From: Flavobacterium pectinovorum
GTDB taxonomy: Bacteria; Bacteroidota; Bacteroidia; Flavobacteriales; Flavobacteriaceae
Direction of reading: 5' to 3'
Assembly: GCF_006438875.1 (NCBI RefSeq)
Contig: NZ_RCZH01000010.1
Coordinates: forward strand, 24,387 to 59,891
Length of the DNA stretch: 35,505 bases
The stretch's first letter is position 1; each line of letters begins with the position of its first letter. Made by a program: the position numbers and the translations under genes. Positions 23,519-31,881 of this stretch are shown here, in pieces. The notes below the pieces were generated by a model. That model worked only from the letters and a program-made list of their open reading frames with translations. It made no database searches and was not told the origin of the DNA.

Positions 23519-24133
23519 ATGAAAAAAATAATCTCAATATCCTTGATAGTGTTGCTTTTTCATCAGGGAATTCAGGCGCAGGCCAAGCAGAGAAAGGAAC
23601 TGCTTTTGCAGATCGCTGCTCTTCAGGTTTATATTGATTACGCCAAGAAAGGATATTCAGTTGTATCCAAGGGACTTAATTTTATTGGCGATGCAAAGAG
23701 GGGAGAAGTGAATCTTCATGGTGATTATTTTAATTCTCTACTAAAGATTAATCCAAAGGTTAAGAATTATTATAAGACAGCTGAGATTCTCTCCATGCAG
23801 TTTAAAATAATGAAAATCTGTAAAAGGACTTATAGTGATCTGAAGGCAAGTGATTTATTTCACGGAAATGAACTGGATTATATAGAGCGTTCTTTTGAAA
23901 GACTGCTTGAGAACTGCAGTAATACTCTTGACCAGCTCTTGGTTATTACTACAGATACTCAGCTGGAACTTAAAGATGACCAGAGAATCGAGCGTATTGA
24001 TGCGCTGCACAAAATGATGCTGGAGGATTATAATTTCTGTTTGTCTTTCAGTAATGAAGCGAAACTTCTGTCTTTGTCAAAGAGTCGTGAAAAAGAAGAT
24101 GCCCACAATACAGGAACTATCTACGGATTATAA
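23519..24133 (+). CDS. Secreted helical TraI-like paralogue, second copy
   Basis: 204 residues. Signal peptide MKKIISISLIVLLFHQGIQAQA, then a helical domain. Segments shared with the third copy include KKGYSVVSKGLNFIGDAKRGEVNLH against KKGYELLSGGYKTVKDMSEGNFNLH, and the DYIERSFERLLENC motif. The LKDDQRIERIDALHKMM region matches MSDDERLQAVDDIYLQM. It lies 15 bases after the first copy. Some related proteins carry a misleading tellurite-resistance (TerB) label. The role is presumably in the transfer apparatus, by context. Confidence 0.65.
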   Translation: MKKIISISLIVLLFHQGIQAQAKQRKELLLQIAALQVYIDYAKKGYSVVSKGLNFIGDAKRGEVNLHGDYFNSLLKINPKVKNYYKTAEILSMQFKIMKICKRTYSDLKASDLFHGNELDYIERSFERLLENCSNTLDQLLVITTDTQLELKDDQRIERIDALHKMMLEDYNFCLSFSNEAKLLSLSKSREKEDAHNTGTIYGL

Positions 24134-24144
24134 AATAAAAAGCT

Positions 24145-24780
24145 ATGAAAAAAATATTGATTTTGATATTGACAGTCTGTCTGTTAATTGTTCCTAACAG
24201 AACAAATGCTCAGTCAGCAGAGATCCAACAGTTGATTTTAAACATTGAAAAACTATCCCAGTTTAAAAAGATCTTAAGCGATATGAAAAAGGGATATGAA
24301 CTGCTCTCGGGAGGTTATAAAACAGTCAAGGATATGTCAGAAGGAAATTTCAATCTGCATAAAACTTTCCTGGACGCCCTTATGCAGGTGAGTCCTGTTG
24401 TAAAAAAATATAAAAGAGTAGGGGATATCATAAATTTTCAGATGCTTCTGATGAAGGAAAGCAAAAATGGACTGAATCGGTTTGTAAAGAGTGGCAACTT
24501 TAGCGAAAAAGAAATCAGCTATTTTGAAAAGGTTTATGGAAATCTTTTGAGCCAGAGTTTAAGGAATCTCGATGAACTTACAATGGTTGTAACAGCAGAT
24601 AAACTAAGGATGTCGGATGACGAAAGGCTCCAGGCTGTAGATGATATTTATCTGCAGATGCAGGATAAGCTTTTATTTCTCAGAAACTTTAATGCAACAT
24701 CAAATGTGCTCGGACTGCAAAGAGCAAAAGAAGCGAAGGATGTTTATGCTTCCAAAGAACTTCAGGAACTAAAAAACTAA
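24145..24780 (+). CDS. Secreted helical TraI-like paralogue, third copy
   Basis: 211 residues with a signal peptide ending NRTNAQSA. It shares its whole architecture with the second copy (KKGYELL, NFNLHKTFLDALMQVSPVVKKY, ISYFEKVYGNLL, MSDDERLQAVDD). It ends 4 bases before traJ. The ending NVLGLQRAKEAKDV resembles NVILSLQRAKTEADV of the first copy, tying all three together. It is probably periplasmic and part of the transfer machinery. Confidence 0.65.
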   Translation: MKKILILILTVCLLIVPNRTNAQSAEIQQLILNIEKLSQFKKILSDMKKGYELLSGGYKTVKDMSEGNFNLHKTFLDALMQVSPVVKKYKRVGDIINFQMLLMKESKNGLNRFVKSGNFSEKEISYFEKVYGNLLSQSLRNLDELTMVVTADKLRMSDDERLQAVDDIYLQMQDKLLFLRNFNATSNVLGLQRAKEAKDVYASKELQELKN

Positions 24781-24784
24781 AGCG

Positions 24785-25987
24785 ATGAACATTTTTAAAT
24801 CTTGCAAAACGTTTCTTTTCATAACCGTCGCATTTTTAATGCCTTTTTTTATCCATGCACAAGGACTTGGAGATAATATGCAGAGCCTTCACTCTGTTTT
24901 GGAACAGTTGTATGATGAAATGATGCCGTTATGCAGTAATCTTTTAGCGGTTGGGCAGGGTATAGCCGGATTCGGAACGATTTGGTATATAGCTTCGAGA
25001 GTATGGAGACATATTGCCAACGCCGAACCCATTGATTTTTATCCGCTCTTCAGGCCTTTTGTGATTGGATTCTGTATAATGATTTTCCCTTCGGTATTAG
25101 CGCTTATCAACGGCGTGCTGAAACCAACGGTTACAGCAACTGCTGCTATGGTTACAGGATCCAATAATGCTGTTGCAGTTCTTCTGAAAGAGAAGGAAAA
25201 GGCAATAAAGGAAACTGATCCATGGAAAATGTATGTCGGTGCGACAGGAACAGGGGATAGGGATAAATGGTATAAGTACACCCATGATGAAGATCCGTCC
25301 AATGAGAGCATGCTGGCCGGAATCGGCAACGATGTCAAATTTGCAATGGAAAAAGCTTCCTATAACTTTCGAAATTCCGTCAAGGAATTTATGAGTGAAG
25401 TTCTAAGAGTTTTATTTGAAGCTGCTGCACTATGTATTGATACACTCAGGACGTTTCAATTGGTGGTGTTATCTATTTTGGGACCTCTTGTATTTGGAAT
25501 AGCTGTATTTGATGGCTTTCAGCATACACTCACGGTATGGATGGCGAGATATATCAACATTTACTTGTGGCTTCCTGTTGCCAATATCTTTGGAAGTATC
25601 ATTGGAAAAATTCAGGAACTGATGCTAAAACTTGATCTCTCGCAGGTGCAGGCTACAGGAGACACCTTTTTCAGCAGGACCGATATGTCTTACTTGATTT
25701 TTATGATTATTGGAATCATAGGATATTTTACGGTTCCATCGGTTGCCAATTATATAGTCCACGCTGCTGGAGGTGGCGCCTTAGGTCAGAAAGTTACCGG
25801 ACTCTTTAGTAATTCAACCAGTTCAGTGGTTTCAAAAACATCAATGGGAGCTGGTATGGTGCTGGATTCAATGGGAAATGCGGCAGGGCGGATGTCCCAA
25901 AGCATGTCATCATCGACCGGAAGTGCTCCTTATTTTGAGGAGAAAGGAAACTATATGAGCGACAGGCTTAAAGGGAATTCAAAATAA
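24785..25987 (+). CDS. traJ: Conjugative transposon protein TraJ
   Basis: A 400-residue polytopic inner-membrane protein of the VirB6/TrbL type. It has a signal-like first helix (TFLFITVAFLMPFFIHAQ), then hydrophobic segments near 55-70, 85-110, 205-245, 250-275 and 290-320. Typical TraJ stretches are present: VGQGIAGFGTIWYIASRVWRH, PIDFYPLFRPF and YLWLPVANIFGSII. The Gly/Ser/Met-rich tail is probably disordered. It forms part of the T4SS channel base. The gene is intact and sits between the traI-like genes and traK. Confidence 0.88.
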   Translation: MNIFKSCKTFLFITVAFLMPFFIHAQGLGDNMQSLHSVLEQLYDEMMPLCSNLLAVGQGIAGFGTIWYIASRVWRHIANAEPIDFYPLFRPFVIGFCIMIFPSVLALINGVLKPTVTATAAMVTGSNNAVAVLLKEKEKAIKETDPWKMYVGATGTGDRDKWYKYTHDEDPSNESMLAGIGNDVKFAMEKASYNFRNSVKEFMSEVLRVLFEAAALCIDTLRTFQLVVLSILGPLVFGIAVFDGFQHTLTVWMARYINIYLWLPVANIFGSIIGKIQELMLKLDLSQVQATGDTFFSRTDMSYLIFMIIGIIGYFTVPSVANYIVHAAGGGALGQKVTGLFSNSTSSVVSKTSMGAGMVLDSMGNAAGRMSQSMSSSTGSAPYFEEKGNYMSDRLKGNSK

Positions 25988-26004
25988 TCAAAAAAAATCT
26001 GCTC

Positions 26005-26625
26005 ATGTTTACCAAAATGAAAAATATAGATACTGCTTTTAAATATGTCAGAGGTTTTACGATGCTGGTTATTGTGGGATGTATTATGATATGCTGTTAT
26101 ACACTTTACAAAAGTTTTGAGTCGGTAACCCAGATGCAGGATAAGGTTTATATACTGGCAAATGGCAAAGCGCTTGAAGCTTACGCGTCTGAGAGAAAAG
26201 ATAATGTACCGGTGGAAGCAAGAGATCATGTAAAGACGTTTCACAAGTTTTTCTTTACCCTTGATCCTGATGATAAAGTTATTAAAACCAACGTTACAAA
26301 AGCGCTTTATCTGGCTGATGACAGTGCCAAACGGATTTATGATGACCTGAAAGAAAATGGCTTTTACTCCGGAATTATCTCGGGCAATATCAGTCAGACC
26401 ATTCAGATTGACAGTATCGCAATTGATACCCGTGAATATCCGTACCGCTTTAAATGTTTTGCAAAACAGAACATTATAAGAACAACCAGCATTCTGAAAA
26501 GAAACCTTGTAACAGAAGGGTCTCTTCGCAATGTCTCAAGAAGTGACAATAATCCCCACGGCTTTTTAATCGAACGCTTCAATACCATCGAAAACAAAGA
26601 TCTAACCGTTGAGAATAGAAAATAG
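26005..26625 (+). CDS. traK: Conjugative transposon protein TraK
   Basis: 206 residues, a VirB8-like core component. One transmembrane helix lies near 17-38 (GFTMLVIVGCIMICCYTLYKSF), followed by a periplasmic domain with the family pattern EARDHVKTFHKFFFTLDPD, KALYLADDSAKRIYDDL, YSGIISGNISQ and SLRNVSRSDNNPHGF..ERF..IENKDL. Length and motifs match Bacteroides CTn TraK closely. It is 17 bases after traJ and 6 bases before traL. Confidence 0.92.
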   Translation: MFTKMKNIDTAFKYVRGFTMLVIVGCIMICCYTLYKSFESVTQMQDKVYILANGKALEAYASERKDNVPVEARDHVKTFHKFFFTLDPDDKVIKTNVTKALYLADDSAKRIYDDLKENGFYSGIISGNISQTIQIDSIAIDTREYPYRFKCFAKQNIIRTTSILKRNLVTEGSLRNVSRSDNNPHGFLIERFNTIENKDLTVENRK

Positions 26626-26631
26626 ACGGCT

Positions 26632-26898
26632 ATGAAATCACTATTCAAAAAACAGAAAACACCTTTTGTGTATCATAGGTATTATCATTCTGCACAGACA
26701 AAATGGGCTCAGAAAATGGATGTACTGATCAATGGTCTTTCCAGAAGAAAGCTTATCTGCCTTCTGATTTCATTTACCATTCTAACAGTAAGTTACTTTA
26801 TCTATAACATTTATACAGCATTTTCAGAAAGTGATTTTCCAACCGCTCAAAAGACAGCCGTCATTTCAAAAATTAGAATTATCAATTTTAAAAAGTAA
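26632..26898 (+). CDS. traL: TraL-like small membrane protein
   Basis: 88 residues. A basic N-terminus, then one transmembrane helix (KLICLLISFTILTVSYFIYNIY, about 44-65). Sequence similarity to Bacteroides TraL is weak, but size, topology and position between traK and traM fit. It ends 4 bases before the traM start. Confidence 0.7.
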   Translation: MKSLFKKQKTPFVYHRYYHSAQTKWAQKMDVLINGLSRRKLICLLISFTILTVSYFIYNIYTAFSESDFPTAQKTAVISKIRIINFKK

Positions 26899-26902
26899 AA
26901 TT

Positions 26903-28198
26903 ATGGAACATAAATCAATATCACCCAAAGAATCCAAAAAGCGAAAAATGCTTTTGGTTCTGCCCCTTATAACACTTCCTTTCATCACTATTCTGTTTTA
27001 CACTTTGGGAGGAGGAAAAATGGAAGCGATGGGAGGAAAAGATGAAATTAAAAAGGGATTTAATTTTAATCTCCCTCTTCCAAAATTTATAGAAGATTCA
27101 GCACTTGATAAAATGAGTTATTATGATCAGGCAGCAGTAGATTCTATTAAGCTTCAGGAACAGATCAAAAAGGATCCTAATTATTCCAATCAAAAAATAG
27201 TACAAGAATCTATAGGAGAGTTTTCAGATACGGATTTTGAAGTTCAACGATTTCAAAAAGGCAAAGCAGGTTTTAATTCGTCATCATTTCAAAACAGGAA
27301 CGAGCAGAAAGTTTACCAAAAACTGCAGGCACTTCAAAAAGCAATCAGCCAGCCTGCAATAACCGACAATTATGGTCAGGACATGAGTGAGTTTGAAAAC
27401 TACGGCTCATCAAAAGGCGTTTCCGATGAGGTAAAGAACTTAGAGCAAATGATGAGTAAGATGGGAGAATCACAGGAACCTGACCCGGAACTCAAACAGC
27501 TTGGAGGAATGCTTGAGAACATACTGGATATTCAACACCCATCGCGTGTGCAGGAAAGGTTAAAACAGTCTTCAGATAATAAAAAAGGAAAAATCTTTAC
27601 GGTTAACCGTAAAAAAGAAGAAGATAATACAACATCGCTTCAGAAGGATAATTCTATCTCAAGTTCTTTAAAGAGTAATTCCTTTTATACAGCTGATGAG
27701 AGTCTGGAGCACGAGGAGAAACAGCAAAATTCAATAGAGGCAGTGATCCATGAAACTCAGACCATCGTCAACGGGTCTGTGGTCAAGCTCAGACTAAGCA
27801 GTAATATATCTCTGCAAGGCACTATGATTCCCAAAAACACATTTTTATACGGAATAGCATCTTTAAAAGGGGAGAGGCTGGAAGTTAAAATTAACAACAT
27901 TCAGTTTCGAAATTCAATTTTTCCGGTGGAATTAACAGTGTATGATATGGATGGTATTGACGGGATTTATATTCCAGGTGCAATCAACAGGGATGTTGCC
28001 AAGGCTTCTGCTGACCGTTCTATTCAAACCTTAGGGCTGACCGGAGTTACAGATTCCTGGGGAGCGCAGGCAGCAGGAATGGGAATTGAAGCAGCAAAGA
28101 GCCTGATGAGTAAAAAAGTAAAATTGATTAAAGTGGTTGTTAAAGCCGGTTATCAGGTACTGCTGTATGACGAGAAACAAAAGAATTTGAATAATTAA
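26903..28198 (+). CDS. traM: Conjugative transposon protein TraM
   Basis: 431 residues from the ATG at 26903 (MEHKSISPKESKK). An in-frame upstream ATG at 26831 lies inside traL and gives a non-homologous N-terminus, so it is rejected. A cytoplasmic basic start is followed by one membrane helix (LLVLPLITLPFITILFYTLGGG), a low-complexity linker, and a C-terminal VirB10-like domain (VNGSVVKLRLSSNISLQG, IPKNTFLYGIASLKGERL, PVELTVYDMDGIDGIYIPG, KVVVKAGYQVLLYD). It bridges inner and outer membrane in the T4SS. Confidence 0.9.
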   Translation: MEHKSISPKESKKRKMLLVLPLITLPFITILFYTLGGGKMEAMGGKDEIKKGFNFNLPLPKFIEDSALDKMSYYDQAAVDSIKLQEQIKKDPNYSNQKIVQESIGEFSDTDFEVQRFQKGKAGFNSSSFQNRNEQKVYQKLQALQKAISQPAITDNYGQDMSEFENYGSSKGVSDEVKNLEQMMSKMGESQEPDPELKQLGGMLENILDIQHPSRVQERLKQSSDNKKGKIFTVNRKKEEDNTTSLQKDNSISSSLKSNSFYTADESLEHEEKQQNSIEAVIHETQTIVNGSVVKLRLSSNISLQGTMIPKNTFLYGIASLKGERLEVKINNIQFRNSIFPVELTVYDMDGIDGIYIPGAINRDVAKASADRSIQTLGLTGVTDSWGAQAAGMGIEAAKSLMSKKVKLIKVVVKAGYQVLLYDEKQKNLNN

Positions 28199-28209
28199 AA
28201 AATTAAAAG

Positions 28210-29058
28210 ATGAAAATTAGAAATTGGACTTTTATGTTATGCTGTTTGCTGACAATGCTGTCAGGCTATTCGCAGTTTATTAATGAAAAGATTGGTTTGA
28301 ATCAAGAAGAGTTTAAAAATCTTCAGATAGGATATTCGAAAACTACCAGTATCGTTTTTCCATATGCTATTAAAAGTATTGACAAGGGAAGCCCGGATGT
28401 TTTAATGCAGAAAGCCAAAGGAGTTGAGAATATTTTACTGGTCAAAGCGGCAAAGGAGAATTTCAATCAGACTAACCTCACTGTAGTGACAGCTGACAAT
28501 AGGCTGTATGTATTTGTTCTGAACTATGATGAATCCTGTCCTGATTTAAATATTAAAGCCGATAATACAGCTGTTGTAAGTGGGAATATTTTGTTTTCAA
28601 TGGAGAACGATAATCAAAAGAAAATTGAGCAGTATGCATGCCTCGCTTTGTCTAAAAAGAAAAAATTAGAAGGACTAAAACGTTCAAGATTTGAAATGAA
28701 ACTGGATGTCACCGGAATATTCATTCATCAGGACGTTTTGTACTTCAGACTTTTACTGGGCAATAATTCAAAAATTAATTATGAGATAGACCAGCTGAGG
28801 TTTTTTATACGCGACCGCAAGAAATCAAAGCGCACCGCATCTCAGGAAATAGAAGTAATGCCTTTGTATACAACTTCTGCCTCTTCCGTAATTCCGGACA
28901 AATCTGAAGTGAATATAGTTTATGCCGTATGCAAATTTACGATACCCGAAAAGAAATACCTCACTATACAGCTTATTGAAAAAAATGGCGGCAGGCATAT
29001 AGAAATAGATGTTAAGAATATCGATTTGATAAATCTCGATGTTCTAAACAGCTTATAA
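28210..29058 (+). CDS. traN: Conjugative transposon protein TraN
   Basis: 282 residues. Signal peptide MKIRNWTFMLCCLLTMLSGYS, then a periplasmic VirB9-like beta-rich domain with the family pattern GYSKTTSIVFPYAIKSIDKGS, ENILLVKAAKENFNQTNLTVV and TADNRLYVFVLNYD. The later half has FEMKLDVTGIFIHQDVLYFRL and KKYLTIQLIEKNGGR. It should pair with TraM in the outer-membrane core complex. It is the last recognisable tra gene; TraO, TraP and TraQ are not seen. Confidence 0.9.
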   Translation: MKIRNWTFMLCCLLTMLSGYSQFINEKIGLNQEEFKNLQIGYSKTTSIVFPYAIKSIDKGSPDVLMQKAKGVENILLVKAAKENFNQTNLTVVTADNRLYVFVLNYDESCPDLNIKADNTAVVSGNILFSMENDNQKKIEQYACLALSKKKKLEGLKRSRFEMKLDVTGIFIHQDVLYFRLLLGNNSKINYEIDQLRFFIRDRKKSKRTASQEIEVMPLYTTSASSVIPDKSEVNIVYAVCKFTIPEKKYLTIQLIEKNGGRHIEIDVKNIDLINLDVLNSL

Positions 29059-29086
29059 ATGAGTAATAACTAAAAAAATAATTGTC

Positions 29087-29875
29087 ATGAATCAGAAAAA
29101 TTTGGAATTCTTGAAAGATCAGCTGAAATATACCGGCTTTGGAGAAACGTTCGACCAGGACTTGAAGGAGAAAATGCTTAAAGGAGAAACAGAATTTAAG
29201 CTTATGAAGGAAGGTGTCTATGGAACAGATTCCATGACTGCAGTGCTGAATTTTAAAAAATCAGATCAAAGCGATTTGTATTTTTTTAATTCCTATCATG
29301 TAAACCTTAAAAAAGAAGATTCCAAACAAGGATTGGAACAGACTTTTTATATTAATAACAACAGCAGTAATATTACCCTTAAAGAAGCTTATAATTTAAT
29401 GGAAGGACGCTCGGTAAATAAAGATCTGAAAACCAAAGAGGGTGAAGTTTATAACGCGTGGTTGAAAATAAATTTCAAAGAAAGCGACGGCAATTCAAAC
29501 TTCAAATTGGATCACTACCACCAAAATTACGGTTACGATCTGGAAGCAAGTCTTGAGAAACATTCAATTAAAGAACTCAATACTCCAAAGTACAAAGAAG
29601 ATCTTTTAAACTCGCTAAAAAAAGGAAATCTGCAGTCTGTAACTTTTGTTGTAGCTGGCGTGGAAAGCAAGATGTACGTAGAGGCAAACCCGCAATTTAA
29701 AACTTTAAATGTCTACGACGGCGATAAACAGCGAATTAATCATCGCGAAAGCAAGGAGGAAAAAAAGACTGAGTCAAAGCAGAAAGATCACAGCCAGAAT
29801 AATAACGATGATGAGCCCTCTCAGAAGGAAAAGAACAGTAACTCCCGTTCAAAAAAAGCGGGCAGATCGGTTTAA
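29087..29875 (+). CDS. Tra-operon cargo protein of unknown function, copy 1 of a paralogous pair
   Basis: 262 residues, cytosolic, no signal. It has a DUF-like domain with YFFNSYHVNLKKED, EAYNLMEGRSVNKDL, YGYDLEASL and EANPQFKTLNVYDGDKQRI, followed by a charged tail ending KKAGRSV. The second half is clearly shared with the next gene. Proteins of this form are common at the end of Bacteroidota tra operons, but their role is not known to me. Confidence 0.65.
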   Translation: MNQKNLEFLKDQLKYTGFGETFDQDLKEKMLKGETEFKLMKEGVYGTDSMTAVLNFKKSDQSDLYFFNSYHVNLKKEDSKQGLEQTFYINNNSSNITLKEAYNLMEGRSVNKDLKTKEGEVYNAWLKINFKESDGNSNFKLDHYHQNYGYDLEASLEKHSIKELNTPKYKEDLLNSLKKGNLQSVTFVVAGVESKMYVEANPQFKTLNVYDGDKQRINHRESKEEKKTESKQKDHSQNNNDDEPSQKEKNSNSRSKKAGRSV

Positions 29876-29900
29876 GGCTCTGCAGTAATAAGGATAGGCT

Positions 29901-30932
29901 ATGTCTTCTGAAAACAATAGAGTAGAAAACGAGATAAAATTGTGGATGTCAAAGGAAGAAAAATTAAAATTTTTATTTCAAAACAGCCCACTGATAGAAC
30001 GCTCTTTCGGCATAGAGAAACTGAAATTTTTTAAGATGCTGCTTTATAAATATAAAAATACGAAAGCAGTAGACGAAAAAATAACTTTGAGATTTCTTAA
30101 GCATGAATATAATAAATTGAGGCGTCAGGTCTATCCTAATATCATTGACCGGCTTTTAAATGAAGCGATTAGTGCTGTTGTTTTTGAAAGGATAGATAAA
30201 CGTGATTATGTTAGAGATCTGGAATTAAACAAGAAGACTTTAGAGGAACAGCTTATAAAAAGCGGTTTTCATGAGGCTTATAGCAAAGTATTGGAGCATA
30301 TTCAGGAACAGCAGTTAAATTTTTCTGTTCCCGTTTCTTATCACATCTCAGAAAATGAAAGACTTGAACATTCACTGCAATTTGTAAAAGATGCACAGGG
30401 GGCTTACCAGTTTGATGGATTCAGATCTAGTCTAGATACAGATTCGTCGCCATCTAGCCGCAGTACGCACTACTTTAAGAATGAAAAATCTGAGAGTTTT
30501 AACGCTGCAGAGGCATACGAAATGCTTGCAGGAAGAGCAGTTCTTAAGAGCGGAACTTGGAAACAGTTTAACTTCTACGATAGAGACCGTAATGAAAATT
30601 ATCGGATGCATGAATTTCCGGAAGCGTATGGATATAACGTCAGCAATGCCTTAAGAGCAATTCCTCTTAAAAATGATGACTATGAGACATTCGAATCCTT
30701 GGCCGATTCTTTGAAAAAGGGCAGGAGGGAAGAAGCAGTACTTCTGATTCAAGGCAGAGAAATGAAAGTTTTTTTGGAAGCAAATCCACGCTTTAAGACC
30801 TTGACTTTTTATAACGACAGGATGCAGAAAATTAGTTTTACAGAAATTAAAAACGGCTGTAAAATTAGTCCGCTGCTAAAACCAAAGCAGAATATTGAGA
30901 CTCAGACCGCAAAAAAGTCGCATCACATGTGA
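29901..30932 (+). CDS. Tra-operon cargo protein of unknown function, copy 2 with helical N-terminal extension
   Basis: 343 residues. The N-terminal ~140 are helical and charged, with no match in copy 1. Residues ~145-320 repeat the copy 1 domain: THYFKNEKSESFNAAEAYEML, AGRAVLKSG, YGYNVSNALRAIP, SLADSLKKGRREEAVLLIQGREMKVFLEANPRFKTLTFYND. It follows copy 1 by 25 bases in the same operon. It is cytosolic; possibly a DNA-processing or regulatory factor, which is a guess. Confidence 0.65.
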   Translation: MSSENNRVENEIKLWMSKEEKLKFLFQNSPLIERSFGIEKLKFFKMLLYKYKNTKAVDEKITLRFLKHEYNKLRRQVYPNIIDRLLNEAISAVVFERIDKRDYVRDLELNKKTLEEQLIKSGFHEAYSKVLEHIQEQQLNFSVPVSYHISENERLEHSLQFVKDAQGAYQFDGFRSSLDTDSSPSSRSTHYFKNEKSESFNAAEAYEMLAGRAVLKSGTWKQFNFYDRDRNENYRMHEFPEAYGYNVSNALRAIPLKNDDYETFESLADSLKKGRREEAVLLIQGREMKVFLEANPRFKTLTFYNDRMQKISFTEIKNGCKISPLLKPKQNIETQTAKKSHHM

Positions 30933-30954
30933 TGTTTATATATCTTAAATAGTT

Positions 30955-31236
30955 ATGGAAAATCTTAAACTTTTATCGGAATTTTTTCAGGCAATTGACA
31001 ACGACTTCAGAATAAGTACAACCCACATTGCAATTTTTGCTGCCCTGCTTCAATTTCGCGCAAACAGAGGTTTTATAAACCCAATACAAGCATACAGCAT
31101 AGAAATTCAAAAGATTGCCAAAATTATGTCACCTAAGACATATCATAAGTGCATGCGTGAATTGCATGAATACGGATACCTTTTTTATGTTCCAACGAAA
31201 AATAAAAGTAGAAGGAGCAGTATTTATTTCATTTAG
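30955..31236 (+). CDS. Small winged-helix-like protein, copy 1
   Basis: 93 residues, with an N-terminal helical part (HIAIFAALLQFRANRG) and a C-terminal winged-helix-like region (IQKIAKIMSPKTYHKCMRELHEYGYLFYVP). The same layout recurs at 31517 (LPTYHKYFKQLQELGYIKYSPSY). This is typical of small transcription or replication regulators on Bacteroidota elements. It lies between the tra-linked genes and an excisionase-like gene. Confidence 0.6.
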   Translation: MENLKLLSEFFQAIDNDFRISTTHIAIFAALLQFRANRGFINPIQAYSIEIQKIAKIMSPKTYHKCMRELHEYGYLFYVPTKNKSRRSSIYFI

Positions 31237-31254
31237 AATCATAAATAAAATGTT

Positions 31255-31530
31255 ATGGAAGAAATTGTTACAAAGGAAGATCTAAGGCATTTTGGTCTTC
31301 TATTACTGGATCAGATACAGGCTATATTTAAAGAAGGAAATTCTCAACAAAAAGAATCGTTAGAACCCCAATGGTTAAAAAGTAAAGCTGTCAGAAAGCT
31401 ATTAGATATTTCAGCAGGTTCGGTTCAAAATCTTCGAATGACACAGAAAATACGATTTAAAAAGGTTCTTGGCTCGTACTACTACAATAAAGAAGATGTA
31501 CTAAAACTTTTCAAAGATGAATCAAACTAA
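31255..31530 (+). CDS. Excisionase/HTH_17-type DNA-binding protein
   Basis: 91 residues. The C-terminal half is a MerR/excisionase-like winged helix-turn-helix: WLKSKAVRKLLDISAGSVQNL, then KIRFKKVLGSYYYNKEDVLKLF. Proteins of this type regulate excision or transfer genes on Bacteroidota elements. It overlaps the next gene by 14 bases and lies near the integrase gene, which supports a role in excision control. Confidence 0.7.
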   Translation: MEEIVTKEDLRHFGLLLLDQIQAIFKEGNSQQKESLEPQWLKSKAVRKLLDISAGSVQNLRMTQKIRFKKVLGSYYYNKEDVLKLFKDESN

Positions 31531-31837
31531 TAGTAACGGAGAAGAACAAATCATAGATCACTTATCCATTTATATGGATGATCCAAAACTCAGCGTTTGG
31601 CATTTGGCTCTTTTAGCAGCGATTCTAAGTTTGGGTTGTAGGCAAGGGGAGAGGAAAAGGATCAAAGTCAGCCGAAGTAAACTTATGCAACTATCGCACA
31701 TCAATACACTACCTACGTATCATAAATATTTTAAACAACTTCAGGAGTTAGGCTATATTAAATATAGTCCGTCCTACCACCCAGGCTATAAAAGTGAAGT
31801 TGAAATAAATGAAAATAGGTTATCTCAAGAATTCTGA
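31517..31837 (+). CDS. Small winged-helix-like protein, copy 2
   Basis: 106 residues, similar in layout to the protein at 30955: LSVWHLALLAAILSLG followed by KLMQLSHINTLPTYHKYFKQLQELGYIKYSPSYHPG. It is the last gene of the operon. Its final codons and stop (31835-31837) form part of the terminator stem, so termination and the end of the protein share the same bases. Confidence 0.6.
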   Translation: MNQTNSNGEEQIIDHLSIYMDDPKLSVWHLALLAAILSLGCRQGERKRIKVSRSKLMQLSHINTLPTYHKYFKQLQELGYIKYSPSYHPGYKSEVEINENRLSQEF

Positions 31838-31854
31838 GATAACCTATTTTTTTT
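31812..31854. terminator. Strong terminator at the end of the tra-regulator operon
   Basis: Perfect 16-bp stem, AAAATAGGTTATCTCA (31812-31827) / TGAGATAACCTATTTT (31835-31850), with a 7-base loop and more T after it. It lies between convergent genes and can serve both strands. Confidence 0.9.
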
Positions 31855-31881
31855 CACTTAATTGTAACTTGAATTCAAACT

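Noticed and set aside
26831..26902. Upstream start for traM
   Set aside because: It lies within traL in another frame; the ATG at 26903 gives the usual short basic N-terminus before the membrane helix.
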